From contig NZ_OLMM01000004.1 in the NCBI RefSeq assembly GCF_900291475.1, positions 519,223 through 560,871 on the forward strand: 41,649 nucleotides of DNA, read 5' to 3'. Both the position numbers and the translations under genes were made by a program. The notes below the pieces were generated by a model. It saw only the letters and a program-made list of their open reading frames with translations, was not told where the DNA came from and searched no databases. Within the stretch, counting starts at the first letter, position 1; each line of letters starts with the position of its first letter. Source of the DNA: Acidaminococcus hominis (GTDB lineage Bacteria > Bacillota > Negativicutes > Acidaminococcales > Acidaminococcaceae). Positions 33,562 to 40,431 of the stretch are shown here, one piece after another.

Positions 33562-34776
33562 TTATTTGCTTCTATACCGTTCCATCAGCTGCAGCACCCG
33601 GTCCAGGGCGGCAATGGCATTGTCCTTGTCCTGGGAGAAGTTCATCCGGAAGCTGTGGGTGAATTGCGGGCCAAATTCCGTGCCCGGCGTCAGGGTCACA
33701 TTGGCCATTTTCCGTGCAATTTTGGCAAAATCACTGATGCTTACATCCAAAGGCGGCAGGGTGGGGAATATGTAGCTGCCCCCTTCGGTCTTTCTTACCG
33801 AGCAGCCTTCGTGGGATTCTACCAGTTTAATCAGGGCATCGCGGATTTCCTGATGCTGCCGGATCCGGTCAGCCAGCCAGCCTTCCGGTTCGTTGAACCA
33901 GACCTTGAATACATGCTGGCAGTAGCCGGGAGCCCGCAGGGTAACAATGGCCTGGAGTTTTTCCATCCGGTCAATGATCCAGCTGGAACCAAAAGCCGTA
34001 CCCAGACGGAAACCGCTGAGGGATTCCGTTTTGGACGGTCCCATAATGGTCAGCATATTATCCGGTTTCTCTTCCAAGGCCCGGAGATGGGTGTAAGGAT
34101 GGCCGTCAAAAATCTGACGGGAGTACAGTTCATCCACCAGCAGGGTTACATTGTATTTCTTGGCCAGTTTGGCAATGGTGGTAATTTCCTTTTCAGAATA
34201 AATCACACCAGTGGGGTTGTTGGGGTTGGAGAACAGGAACAGTTTTACGCCCTGTTTGAAGGATTCTTCCAAATCATCCAGGTTCACCCCAGCACAGGTA
34301 TTTTGGCTCAGATAATCCAATTTAACCGGTACCAGTTCCCCTTCGAAGAATTCCACCAGTTTCCGGTTATCAAAGTAGTCCGGTTCCACAATGGCGACCT
34401 TGTCGCCCCGGCCTACCAGGCAGCCCAGTGCCAGGAACAGCGCGCCCTGGGTACCAGGAGTCAGGATCAGTTCCTTGTCCGGATCCACAGGAGCTCCGGT
34501 AAAGGCGGCCAATTTGGCGGCTACGTCCTGCCGAGGGTCTTCCCCGCCCCGGTATTCCGTGTACGCTACGCAGCTGCCCATGTTGAAGCCTTCAATGAAT
34601 GCATCCAGAGAACCCGGTGTGGGTTTGTGGGCATCTACATCCCCGTGGGAAAAGTCCACTTTGGGGCCCGGCAGGGGTTCGCCCCGCAGGTCCAGCTGAG
34701 CTGCAGCCTGCAATTTTTCCTGTCCCGGTGCATTGTCAATTCCCAAGCGTTTAAATTTCTCCGTCAGTAAATCCAT
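33562..34776 (-). CDS. Class I/II pyridoxal-phosphate aminotransferase
   Basis: 404 residues, fold type I. Marks: YTEYRGGEDPRQD (72-84, substrate cap), SNPNNPTG (183-190), VDELYSR (214-220, Asp215 to the PLP nitrogen), Lys249 in GPSKTESLSGFRLG, and Arg257. The C-terminal Arg in HSFRMNFS should bind the substrate alpha-carboxylate. It resembles aspartate/alanine/aromatic aminotransferases. I chose ATG 34776 with AGGAGGG directly upstream; the 14 residues before it in frame are not needed. It is first of a two-gene operon with the class V enzyme. Exact specificity is unknown. Confidence 0.87.
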   Translation of the reverse strand: MDLLTEKFKRLGIDNAPGQEKLQAAAQLDLRGEPLPGPKVDFSHGDVDAHKPTPGSLDAFIEGFNMGSCVAYTEYRGGEDPRQDVAAKLAAFTGAPVDPDKELILTPGTQGALFLALGCLVGRGDKVAIVEPDYFDNRKLVEFFEGELVPVKLDYLSQNTCAGVNLDDLEESFKQGVKLFLFSNPNNPTGVIYSEKEITTIAKLAKKYNVTLLVDELYSRQIFDGHPYTHLRALEEKPDNMLTIMGPSKTESLSGFRLGTAFGSSWIIDRMEKLQAIVTLRAPGYCQHVFKVWFNEPEGWLADRIRQHQEIRDALIKLVESHEGCSVRKTEGGSYIFPTLPPLDVSISDFAKIARKMANVTLTPGTEFGPQFTHSFRMNFSQDKDNAIAALDRVLQLMERYRSK

Positions 34777-34859
34777 AATATTCCCTCCTGAATCAAAATT
34801 GATTGTGGTTGTTTCCATGCGTCACTTGCCAGGTGTTTTGCCAAACATCTCTTGTCTCT

Positions 34860-34895
34860 ATTATAGAAAAGCCCGGCCCCAATTACCAATTGGTA
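34860..34895 (-). promoter_or_regulatory. Promoter of the aminotransferase operon with overlapping palindrome
   Basis: Minus strand: TTGGTA (34884-34889), 18-bp spacer, TATAAT (34860-34865). The -35 is embedded in a perfect 12-bp palindrome TACCAATTGGTA (34884-34895), a likely operator. The rest of 34896-35022 is AT-rich without a gene. Confidence 0.6.
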
Positions 34896-35022
34896 TTTAA
34901 GACACCTGTTATATCAATTTACTTATAGGCTAAGGATTCATTTCGGCTTTCAGGCCCGCATCTATACTGGATTCCTTTATTTTTTCACAAATATTTCTGT
35001 GTTTTTTCCCTGCGAAGGGAGA

Positions 35023-35997
35023 TTATAATCCACCAAGAACTTTCCCGTACTTGGCCCCTTCCTCCTGGCAAAATTCCATAAAGGCCTTGGCCAAAGGAGA
35101 CAAAGGCACATGCTTCTTATAGTACAGATTTACGCCCCGTACTGCCAGCGGGTCCGCCACCTTGTAGTACACCAGTTTGGGCGTAGCCTCCAGGGAACTG
35201 ATTACCTCCGCCCGGATCATGGTCACCCCTTTGCCGTCCCGGGCAATAAAGTAGCTGGTAAGCATCTGGTCCATTTCCAGCAGTACCTGGGGGCGAATGC
35301 CCGCATTCCGGAACATCTTCTTGATGCGCTTATGGCTGTCGTTGCCCTTGGTCAGGAGAATAAAGGGATACTTCTGAAACTCTGCCAGGGATACCTGGGG
35401 ACAGTCCGGCTCCCAGTACCGGCCCTGTTTCACCTCTTCCCAGGAAAGCGCCGCCTCCCGGAGCCGTTGGTTCACCGGGTACTCTGCCGGCACCACCAGC
35501 AGCATCATTTCCGAATATAGGTAGCAGCCCTGGCATTTGCTGCCGTAGCTGGTATCCACACTGAGCACCATGTCCACCGTATCCTTTTGCAGGTACTGGA
35601 CCAGGTCCGCCGTATTCCCTTCCAGTAAATTGATGTTGGCTGGCTTTTTGCTGGCCTTCCGAAAGGCATCCGCCAGTTTGGGCAGCTCATTGGCGCAGAA
35701 AAACGCCGAACTCCCAATGCGCAGGGTCCCCTGTTCCAGGCTTTGCAGGGCCTGGAGCTCCTTCCCCAATTTCTGCTCGATTTCCCGAATTTTCAGGGCG
35801 CTGTTGATGTACTTGATGCCTGCTTCCGTCAGCGTCAGGGGCGTTACCCGCCGGTTAAAAAATTGCAGCCCGTACCGCTGCTCCTCCTTTTTTACAATGG
35901 CGCTGAGTGCGGGCTGGGTTACAAAGAGCTTGGCCGCGGCTTTGGAAAAGCCATGTTCCTCGTACACCGCCAGCACATATTCCATTCCTTTTTCCAT
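35023..35997 (-). CDS. LysR-family transcriptional regulator (divergent from symporter)
   Basis: 324 residues from ATG 35997, preceded by AGGGGAG. N-terminal HTH: VLAVYEEHGFSKAAAKLF and TQPALSAIVKKEEQRYG, followed by the typical RVTPLTLTEAG segment and an effector domain with an unusual Cys pair (KCQGCYLY near residue 155). It is divergently arranged with the symporter gene at 36258, the standard LysR target layout, so it probably controls that gene and itself. The co-inducer is unknown. Confidence 0.92.
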   Translation of the reverse strand: MEKGMEYVLAVYEEHGFSKAAAKLFVTQPALSAIVKKEEQRYGLQFFNRRVTPLTLTEAGIKYINSALKIREIEQKLGKELQALQSLEQGTLRIGSSAFFCANELPKLADAFRKASKKPANINLLEGNTADLVQYLQKDTVDMVLSVDTSYGSKCQGCYLYSEMMLLVVPAEYPVNQRLREAALSWEEVKQGRYWEPDCPQVSLAEFQKYPFILLTKGNDSHKRIKKMFRNAGIRPQVLLEMDQMLTSYFIARDGKGVTMIRAEVISSLEATPKLVYYKVADPLAVRGVNLYYKKHVPLSPLAKAFMEFCQEEGAKYGKVLGGL

Positions 35998-36065
35998 AGC
36001 GCTCCCCTTTCTTGTATTCTGCACATTGTATACTTTTTACCGAAATAAATCTTGTTGTCTTTGAT

Positions 36066-36128
36066 TATACTCCTAAAAAGCAAGTATTTATGCCCTTTTC
36101 CCGTTTTTTCCCATACGTATTTTTGTAT
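36066..36128. promoter_or_regulatory. Possible LysR sites between regulator and symporter
   Basis: ATAC...GTAT pairs occur twice in the 260-bp divergent region: near 36066-36086 (13-bp gap) and at 36113-36128 (8-bp gap). They resemble LysR half-sites, but neither has the exact T-N11-A spacing, so this is tentative. Confidence 0.3.
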
Positions 36129-36149
36129 AAGGTGATATCTATTTACATA

Positions 36150-36180
36150 TTGGCAAAAGGCCCTTGTTTTTTTCTATAAT
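36150..36180 (+). promoter_or_regulatory. Promoter of the symporter gene
   Basis: TTGGCA (36150-36155), 19-bp spacer, TATAAT (36175-36180), about 78 bp upstream of the start codon. The wide spacer suggests dependence on an activator. Confidence 0.5.
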
Positions 36181-36257
36181 ATTTTTAGCTAAGAATCACA
36201 CGCATGGAAGCCGGGCCGTCCGCCAAACATCCCCGGACTACAAGGGAGGTTTTTTTC

Positions 36258-37475
36258 ATGAAGAAACTCATTCATATGGCATTATGGAAACAGATTCTCA
36301 TCGGTATCGTTGCCGGCATCCTGGTGGGCGTCTACGCACCCGGTGTGGTACCCCACATCAAGTTCCTGGGCGACATCTTCCTGCGGCTGTTAAAAATGCT
36401 GATTGCACCTTTGGTGCTCTTTACCCTGATCAGCGGCGTGTGTAAGATGGGCGACATCAAGCGCCTGTACACCGTAGGTATCCGCATTGTCTGCTATTAC
36501 CTAATTACTTCCGCGGTCAGCGCCGCTCTGGGCCTGTTGTTCGCCCTGTTCACCCAACCCGGCAAAGGCGTAACGGACCTCTTGACTTCCGAATCCGGGA
36601 AAACCGTTTCCTACGATTTTCTGTCCAACATGATCCAGTGGATTCCCACCAACATTTTTGAATCCCTGGCCAAAGGCGACACCCTGCAAATCATCATCTT
36701 TGCCCTGCTCACCGGTATTGTCCTGCTGCTGTTGGGCGACGAATGTGCCGGCGTTGTCAAACTCATTGACCAAGCCGCCAACGTGATGTTAAAGATGACC
36801 GACCTGGTCATGAAATACTCCCCCATCGGGATTTTCGCCCTGATTGCGGACATGATGACCACCATCAGCGGCCGTATGCTGTACCAGGTTGTAAACTTTA
36901 TCGCCACCGACTGGGCCGTATGCCTGGTAGTCATCTTCATCATCCAGCCCCTGCTGGTACAATTCCTGGGCCGGCTCAGCGCCATCCAGTATCTGAAGAA
37001 CGTAGCCCCCATTATGGTTGTGGCTGCTTCCACCACCTCTTCCGCTGCTACCCTGCCTTTGGAATTAAAGATTGCCAATGAAAAAATGGGCATTCCTGAA
37101 AACATCTACGGCTTCTGCCTGCCCCTGGGCAATACCTGCAATATGAACGGCATGGCCTGCGGCATCGGCGTAATTTCCGTCTTTGCATCCAACCTGTTTG
37201 GCGTACCCATTACCATCGGGGCCTGTGTCCAGTTCATCTTCCTGGGCCTGGTACTTTCCGTAGGGGCCGCTGGTGTAAAAGGCGCCGGGATTGTCATGTC
37301 CTCCGTGCTGCTGCAAACCGTAGGCATGCCCCTGACCCTGGTACCCTTGCTGGCTGCCGTATGGCCCATCCTGGACATTGTCCATACCACCGCCAACGTT
37401 TCCGGCGATATGGCTGGCACCATCATCGTAGCCAGATCCCTGGATTCCCTGGATGTGGAAAAATTCAACAGCTAA
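36258..37475 (+). CDS. Dicarboxylate/amino-acid:cation symporter (DAACS) with altered key residues
   Basis: 405-residue GltP/SstT-family carrier. ATG 36258 has AAGGGAGG upstream. It has eight membrane helices and two re-entrant loops. HP1 has STTSSAATLP (258-267), with the serine-rich tip shifted. The helix-7 motif, normally NMDGT, is NMNGM (295-299), changing the Asp that helps bind a Na+ ion. In helix 8 (ILDIVHTTANVSGD) Asp373, Asn380 and Asp384 align with the conserved positions. The Arg that holds the substrate's side-chain carboxylate in Glu/Asp carriers is His376. Glutamate or aspartate is therefore an unlikely substrate; a neutral amino acid or other acid is possible. It is divergent from a LysR gene. 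Confidence 0.88.
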   Translation: MKKLIHMALWKQILIGIVAGILVGVYAPGVVPHIKFLGDIFLRLLKMLIAPLVLFTLISGVCKMGDIKRLYTVGIRIVCYYLITSAVSAALGLLFALFTQPGKGVTDLLTSESGKTVSYDFLSNMIQWIPTNIFESLAKGDTLQIIIFALLTGIVLLLLGDECAGVVKLIDQAANVMLKMTDLVMKYSPIGIFALIADMMTTISGRMLYQVVNFIATDWAVCLVVIFIIQPLLVQFLGRLSAIQYLKNVAPIMVVAASTTSSAATLPLELKIANEKMGIPENIYGFCLPLGNTCNMNGMACGIGVISVFASNLFGVPITIGACVQFIFLGLVLSVGAAGVKGAGIVMSSVLLQTVGMPLTLVPLLAAVWPILDIVHTTANVSGDMAGTIIVARSLDSLDVEKFNS

Positions 37476-37501
37476 TACTCCAAAAATGCTATACCGTTGC
37501 T

Positions 37502-37535
37502 GCCCCGGACTGGCCCCTCCAGTCCGGGGCTTTTT
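37502..37535 (+). terminator. Terminator of the symporter gene
   Basis: The 12-bp stem GCCCCGGACTGG/CCAGTCCGGGGC with a 5-nt loop, followed by five T. It is 27 bp after the stop. Confidence 0.92.
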
Positions 37536-37543
37536 CCTATTTG

Positions 37544-37600
37544 TCTCCTCCAAACGTGGAGGAGATGCCGACGCAGTCGGCAGAGATAGTTCAAACCCAA
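37544..37600 (+). repeat. Mosaic repeat, type-2 unit 1
   Basis: Hairpin TCTCCTCCA-AACG-TGGAGGAGA (37544-37565), then TGCCGAC-GCA-GTCGGCA (37566-37582) and AGATAGTTC. It has the same block order as units 2 and 3. Confidence 0.65.
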
Positions 37601-37848
37601 TAGGCTCCTTCAGTGGTGGCGGCGAAAGGCGTCGAAGAGAGTTTAGCAAATGAAGAACATCGAGTAAATTTTATTTTAACGAGGGTATTTTTTGCGGCCG
37701 CAGGCCGACTTGCCTTCCGCTTACCTGTTCGCGCAGCGAACAGGAGAAGGGGAAGGGTGGCTGCGCCCCAAGAGAGTAAGCGCAGCCGGGATGGGGTTTC
37801 GTCCAGGAGTCCGAAGGGCCGCCCAAACCTCCGCTGACCGCACAAAAA

Positions 37849-37880
37849 GGAGGTATGAAAAAATAAAACTTCTATCGTCG
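37849..37880 (-). repeat. Repeat end module (copy at 164-195)
   Basis: Read on the minus strand it starts CGACGATAGAAGTTT, matching 164-195 near the IS3 end. It directly follows a CTGACCGCAC tail shared with units A and B. Confidence 0.55.
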
Positions 37881-37894
37881 CCTGAATCCTGGAA

Positions 37895-37948
37895 AACTTC
37901 TTCCGTCAGCCTCTCGGCTGCCACCCCCTTCACGCTTGAAGGGGGCTA
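37895..37948 (-). repeat. Mosaic repeat, type-2 unit 2 (inverted)
   Basis: On the minus strand: CCCCCTTCA-AGCG-TGAAGGGGG (37924-37945), then GGCAGCC/GGCTGAC and GGAAGAAGTTT. It is in the opposite orientation to units 1 and 3. Confidence 0.65.
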
Positions 37949-37974
37949 TAAAGGAAAATGCGATACTTCCTACA

Positions 37975-38072
37975 GTGGTTCGCTGCTAGCCAGGCGGCGT
38001 CGCCCTTCGGGCTTGCCTTCTGGGCAGCTATCGCATGGCTCGCGTATTCCAAACAGCTTTTGGAATACCTGT
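37975..38072 (-). repeat. Mosaic repeat, type-1 unit E (inverted)
   Basis: On the minus strand: hairpin GTATTCCAAA/TTTGGAATAC (38043-38069), then CATGCGATAGCTGCC, AAGCCCGAAGGGCGA and GCAGCGAACCACTG. The conserved blocks match units A-D, in the opposite orientation. Confidence 0.65.
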
Positions 38073-38104
38073 AGCGCTGTTTGGACGCGAACGCAACGCT
38101 TTAC

Positions 38105-38200
38105 GGTCGCATCCAAATGTCAATGCATTTTCCCGAGGACATTTGGTATATGCGACCTATGTGATAGCCGTCCGTGAGCCGAACCCGCAGGGTGAAGGGG
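38105..38200 (+). repeat. Mosaic repeat, type-1 unit D
   Basis: Outer GGTCGCAT/ATGCGACC (38105-38112, 38150-38157), inner CCAAATGTC/GACATTTGG (38113-38121, 38138-38146), 3-nt bulge TAT, then TATGTGATAGCCGTCC. The geometry is as in unit A. Confidence 0.75.
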
Positions 38201-38204
38201 ATGC

Positions 38205-38350
38205 GCTCATATCCAATAATCCACCAAAAATTCTAAGGGATTATTGGCTAATATGAGCCATGTGATAGCAGCCTGTGAATCAAGCTCTTTGAGTGCAGAT
38301 GAACAGCTAGCTGCGAACCACTACGGAGCACGGCGAACCACTCAGGAAGC
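38205..38350 (+). repeat. Mosaic repeat, type-1 unit C
   Basis: Outer GCTCATAT/ATATGAGC (38205-38212, 38251-38258), inner CCAATAATCC/GGATTATTGG (38213-38222, 38238-38247), 3-nt bulge CTA, then ATGTGATAGCAGCCTGTG and GCTGCGAACCACT. It directly follows unit D. Confidence 0.75.
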
Positions 38351-38462
38351 GTTCCTATCCACTACTGGACATGTGATAAAACGGGATATTACAATCATCT
38401 ACGTAACTATGATTTCTTTTCCTATACCCATTTTGCACATGACTCGTATAGGCCCAAGACCG

Positions 38463-38545
38463 GCCCCTGCAAGCGTGTAGGGGCTGGCAGTCCGTAGGAC
38501 TGACTGAGGAAGTTTAGTTCAGCAATTTTATTATTTCACACCCCC
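38463..38545 (+). repeat. Mosaic repeat, type-2 unit 3
   Basis: GCCCCTGCA-AGCG-TGTAGGGGC (38463-38484), then GGCAGTCC-GTA-GGACTGAC, GAGGAAGTTTAG and the end block ATTATTTCACACCC. Same order as unit 1, with different arm sequence. Confidence 0.7.
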
Positions 38546-38631
38546 GAATGAAGTCCAATTCAATTGGCCCGGAGGGCCCCGGCCCAGCGGGCGCCCATAG
38601 CACCAACCACTGGGAGAACTGTCACCGCAGG

Positions 38632-38803
38632 ATGACTAAGGGAGTCGTATCCATTTCTCAAGGCCTTGGCCGTAGAGAAATGGAATATACGACCCCTGTG
38701 ACAGCCGTCCAGGAGTCGAGCCTGCAAGGCGATGACGACTGGAATACGGCGAACCGCTGAGGGGATTCCCCAGGCCAGCACACTTCAGGTTCGCAGACCG
38801 CAC
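38632..38803 (+). repeat. Mosaic repeat, type-1 unit B
   Basis: Outer GTCGTAT/ATACGAC (38644-38650, 38687-38693), inner CCATTTCTC/GAGAAATGG (38651-38659, 38675-38683), 3-nt bulge AAT, then CTGTGACAGCCGTCC, GGCGAACCGCTGAGGGG and the tail CAGACCGCAC. It is collinear with unit A; the inner arms differ by paired changes. Confidence 0.8.
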
Positions 38804-38830
38804 AAAAAGGCGGAACCCGAAGGTTCCGCC
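38804..38830 (-). terminator. Terminator of ridA
   Basis: Minus strand: GGCGGAACC-TTCG-GGTTCCGCC, a 9-bp stem with a UUCG tetraloop, followed by TTTTTG. It is 29 bp past the stop and abuts repeat unit B. Confidence 0.9.
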
Positions 38831-38859
38831 CCAACAGCACAAACTAATAGTTCTTTCCC

Positions 38860-39276
38860 TTACCCTACCACAGCCGTCAGAGAAATCTCCACCGGCGCGT
38901 TTTTCGGCAGGCTGGCCATACCCAGGGCGCAGCGGGCACAAACCCCAGCGTCTCCCAATTGTTCCGTCAGATATTCAGAAGCAAAGTCCGCCAGTTTGGT
39001 GTGGTCCACAAAGCCTTCTGCGGCGTTGACATACACAATCATCTGGAGTACCCGGCCAATTTTTTCCCCTTCCTGGAGCTGGTTTTTGGCAGCCGTCAGA
39101 GCATTGGCAGCCGCTTGAATGACGGCTTCCTTGTATTCTTCCAGGGGCTTGTCCGCCTGCACCTTTCCGGTGTAGATCAGCACCCCATCTTTCCGGGACG
39201 TCATGCCGGCGGTCATAATCAGTTGTCCAGCCCGGACGGCGGGCACGTATTTTCCTTGCGGTACGGGATTTTTCAT
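38860..39276 (-). CDS. ridA: RidA/YjgF-family enamine/imine deaminase
   Basis: 138-residue Rid-family protein (normal 125-140; trimer). The key Arg115 in GVCARCALGMASLP aligns with the RidA arginine that holds the 2-iminoacid carboxylate; Glu130 in PVEISLTAVV is also conserved. RidA hydrolyses 2-aminoacrylate or 2-aminocrotonate released by PLP dehydratases, protecting other PLP enzymes. It is divergent from a Thr/Ser dehydratase, which fits that job exactly. AAAGGAG precedes ATG 39276. A minus-strand TATAAT lies at 39343-39348, and an AGAAGC/GCTTCT hairpin lies in the leader. Confidence 0.9.
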   Translation of the reverse strand: MKNPVPQGKYVPAVRAGQLIMTAGMTSRKDGVLIYTGKVQADKPLEEYKEAVIQAAANALTAAKNQLQEGEKIGRVLQMIVYVNAAEGFVDHTKLADFASEYLTEQLGDAGVCARCALGMASLPKNAPVEISLTAVVG

Positions 39277-39483
39277 TACTCATCTCTCCTTTGTGAATTG
39301 CTTTTATGTGAGAAGCTTTGCTTCTTGCTGCCTTGTAGTTTTATTATAGCGATTTTCTTTCTCTTTTGCCTGCGCCTTTCCCAGACCAAGCCCAACAAAA
39401 CGGTGCACTTTCCTGCTTGTATTTTTCAGGTTTCCGGCTTACCATGGAAGCAGAAATTATTCCTGTAAGGAGGTATCACCACC

Positions 39484-40425
39484 ATGTTATCCCTTGAAAC
39501 TGTGTTCCAGGCCCAAAACCGCCTGGCTCCCTACGTCTACCATACACCCCTGATTCATCTAGAGGCTCTGGACGCCCTTCTGGGCTGCCAGGTATACGTC
39601 AAGGCAGAATGTATGCAGCTGACCCATTCCTTCAAGATTCGGGGCGCCCTAAACCGGATTCTGGAGCTGTCCCCGGAGGAACGGTCCCGGGGCATTGTCA
39701 CCGCTTCCAGCGGCAACCACGGCCGGGGCGTTGCCTACGCCTGCAAAATGCTGGGCATCAAGGCCACGGTGGTGATTCCCTCCCATGCGCCGGCCATCAA
39801 AATCCAGGCCGTCCGGGATTTGGGTGCCGAAGTGGTCCTTTGCGAAAAGCCCCAACGCTTTGCCATTGCCGAAAAATTGCAGCAGGAGCGGGGCTATTGC
39901 TACGTGCCGCCCTTTGACGACTACGGCGTCATGGCCGGCCAGGGCACCATTGCCCTGGAAATCTTCCAGGATATGCCCAATCCCGATGCAGTGGTCATTC
40001 CCATTGGCGGCGGCGGGCTCACCAGCGGCATTGCCACCACCGTAAAAGCCATCCGGCCCCAGACCAAAGTCTACGCCTGCGAACCGGCCCTGATTCCCCG
40101 CTTTACTGCCAGCCTGAAAGCCGGCCATCCCGTAACCGTACCCCAGGTGGACACCATCGCCGACGGCGTGGCCACCCTGCGGCCCGGGGATAAAACCTTC
40201 CCCATTGTTCGGGATAAAGTAGATGAAGTATTGGACATTCCCGAAGAAGCCCTGCTGCCCGCCATGAAACTGCTGCTGACAGAAGGCAAGGTACTGGCAG
40301 AACCTTCTTCCTCCATCGGTCTCGCCGCCATTCAATGCGGCAAACTCCACGTTACCCCGGAAGAAAAAGTCGTATTCGTTCTTTCCGGCGGCAATTTGGA
40401 CCTTTCTTTAATCCAGTCATTATAA
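39484..40425 (+). CDS. Catabolic threonine/serine dehydratase (PLP fold type II)
   Basis: 313 residues. PLP lysine Lys51 in HSFKIRGA, SSGNHG (75-80) and the glycine-rich phosphate loop GGGGLTSG (175-182) identify the threonine dehydratase/serine racemase group. There is no C-terminal ACT regulatory domain, so it is the short catabolic type (TdcB-like) or a serine racemase. It would form 2-oxobutyrate or pyruvate plus ammonia through enamine intermediates. AAGGAGG lies ten bases before ATG 39484. An IS30-family element starts 6 bp after the stop, so its native terminator has probably been displaced. Confidence 0.88.
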   Translation: MLSLETVFQAQNRLAPYVYHTPLIHLEALDALLGCQVYVKAECMQLTHSFKIRGALNRILELSPEERSRGIVTASSGNHGRGVAYACKMLGIKATVVIPSHAPAIKIQAVRDLGAEVVLCEKPQRFAIAEKLQQERGYCYVPPFDDYGVMAGQGTIALEIFQDMPNPDAVVIPIGGGGLTSGIATTVKAIRPQTKVYACEPALIPRFTASLKAGHPVTVPQVDTIADGVATLRPGDKTFPIVRDKVDEVLDIPEEALLPAMKLLLTEGKVLAEPSSSIGLAAIQCGKLHVTPEEKVVFVLSGGNLDLSLIQSL

Positions 40426-40431
40426 GAATTG

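Larger units (their letters stand above)
37476..38859. other. 1.4-kb repeat-rich intergenic region without genes
   Basis: It contains the symporter terminator, three type-2 and several type-1 mosaic hairpin units in both orientations, and the RidA terminator. Open frames here (up to about 160 codons) lack ribosome sites and run through the palindromes, so I reject them. Confidence 0.7.

Noticed and set aside
37692-38177. 161-codon and nearby open frames on the plus strand in the repeat cluster
   Set aside because: They run straight through inverted repeats in both orientations, have no ribosome site, and their residues follow the repeat units rather than a fold.
37976-38803. Possible CRISPR array in the repeat cluster
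   Set aside because: Units differ in length, lie in both orientations, vary in the paired arms and have no uniform spacers; no cas genes are in the window.
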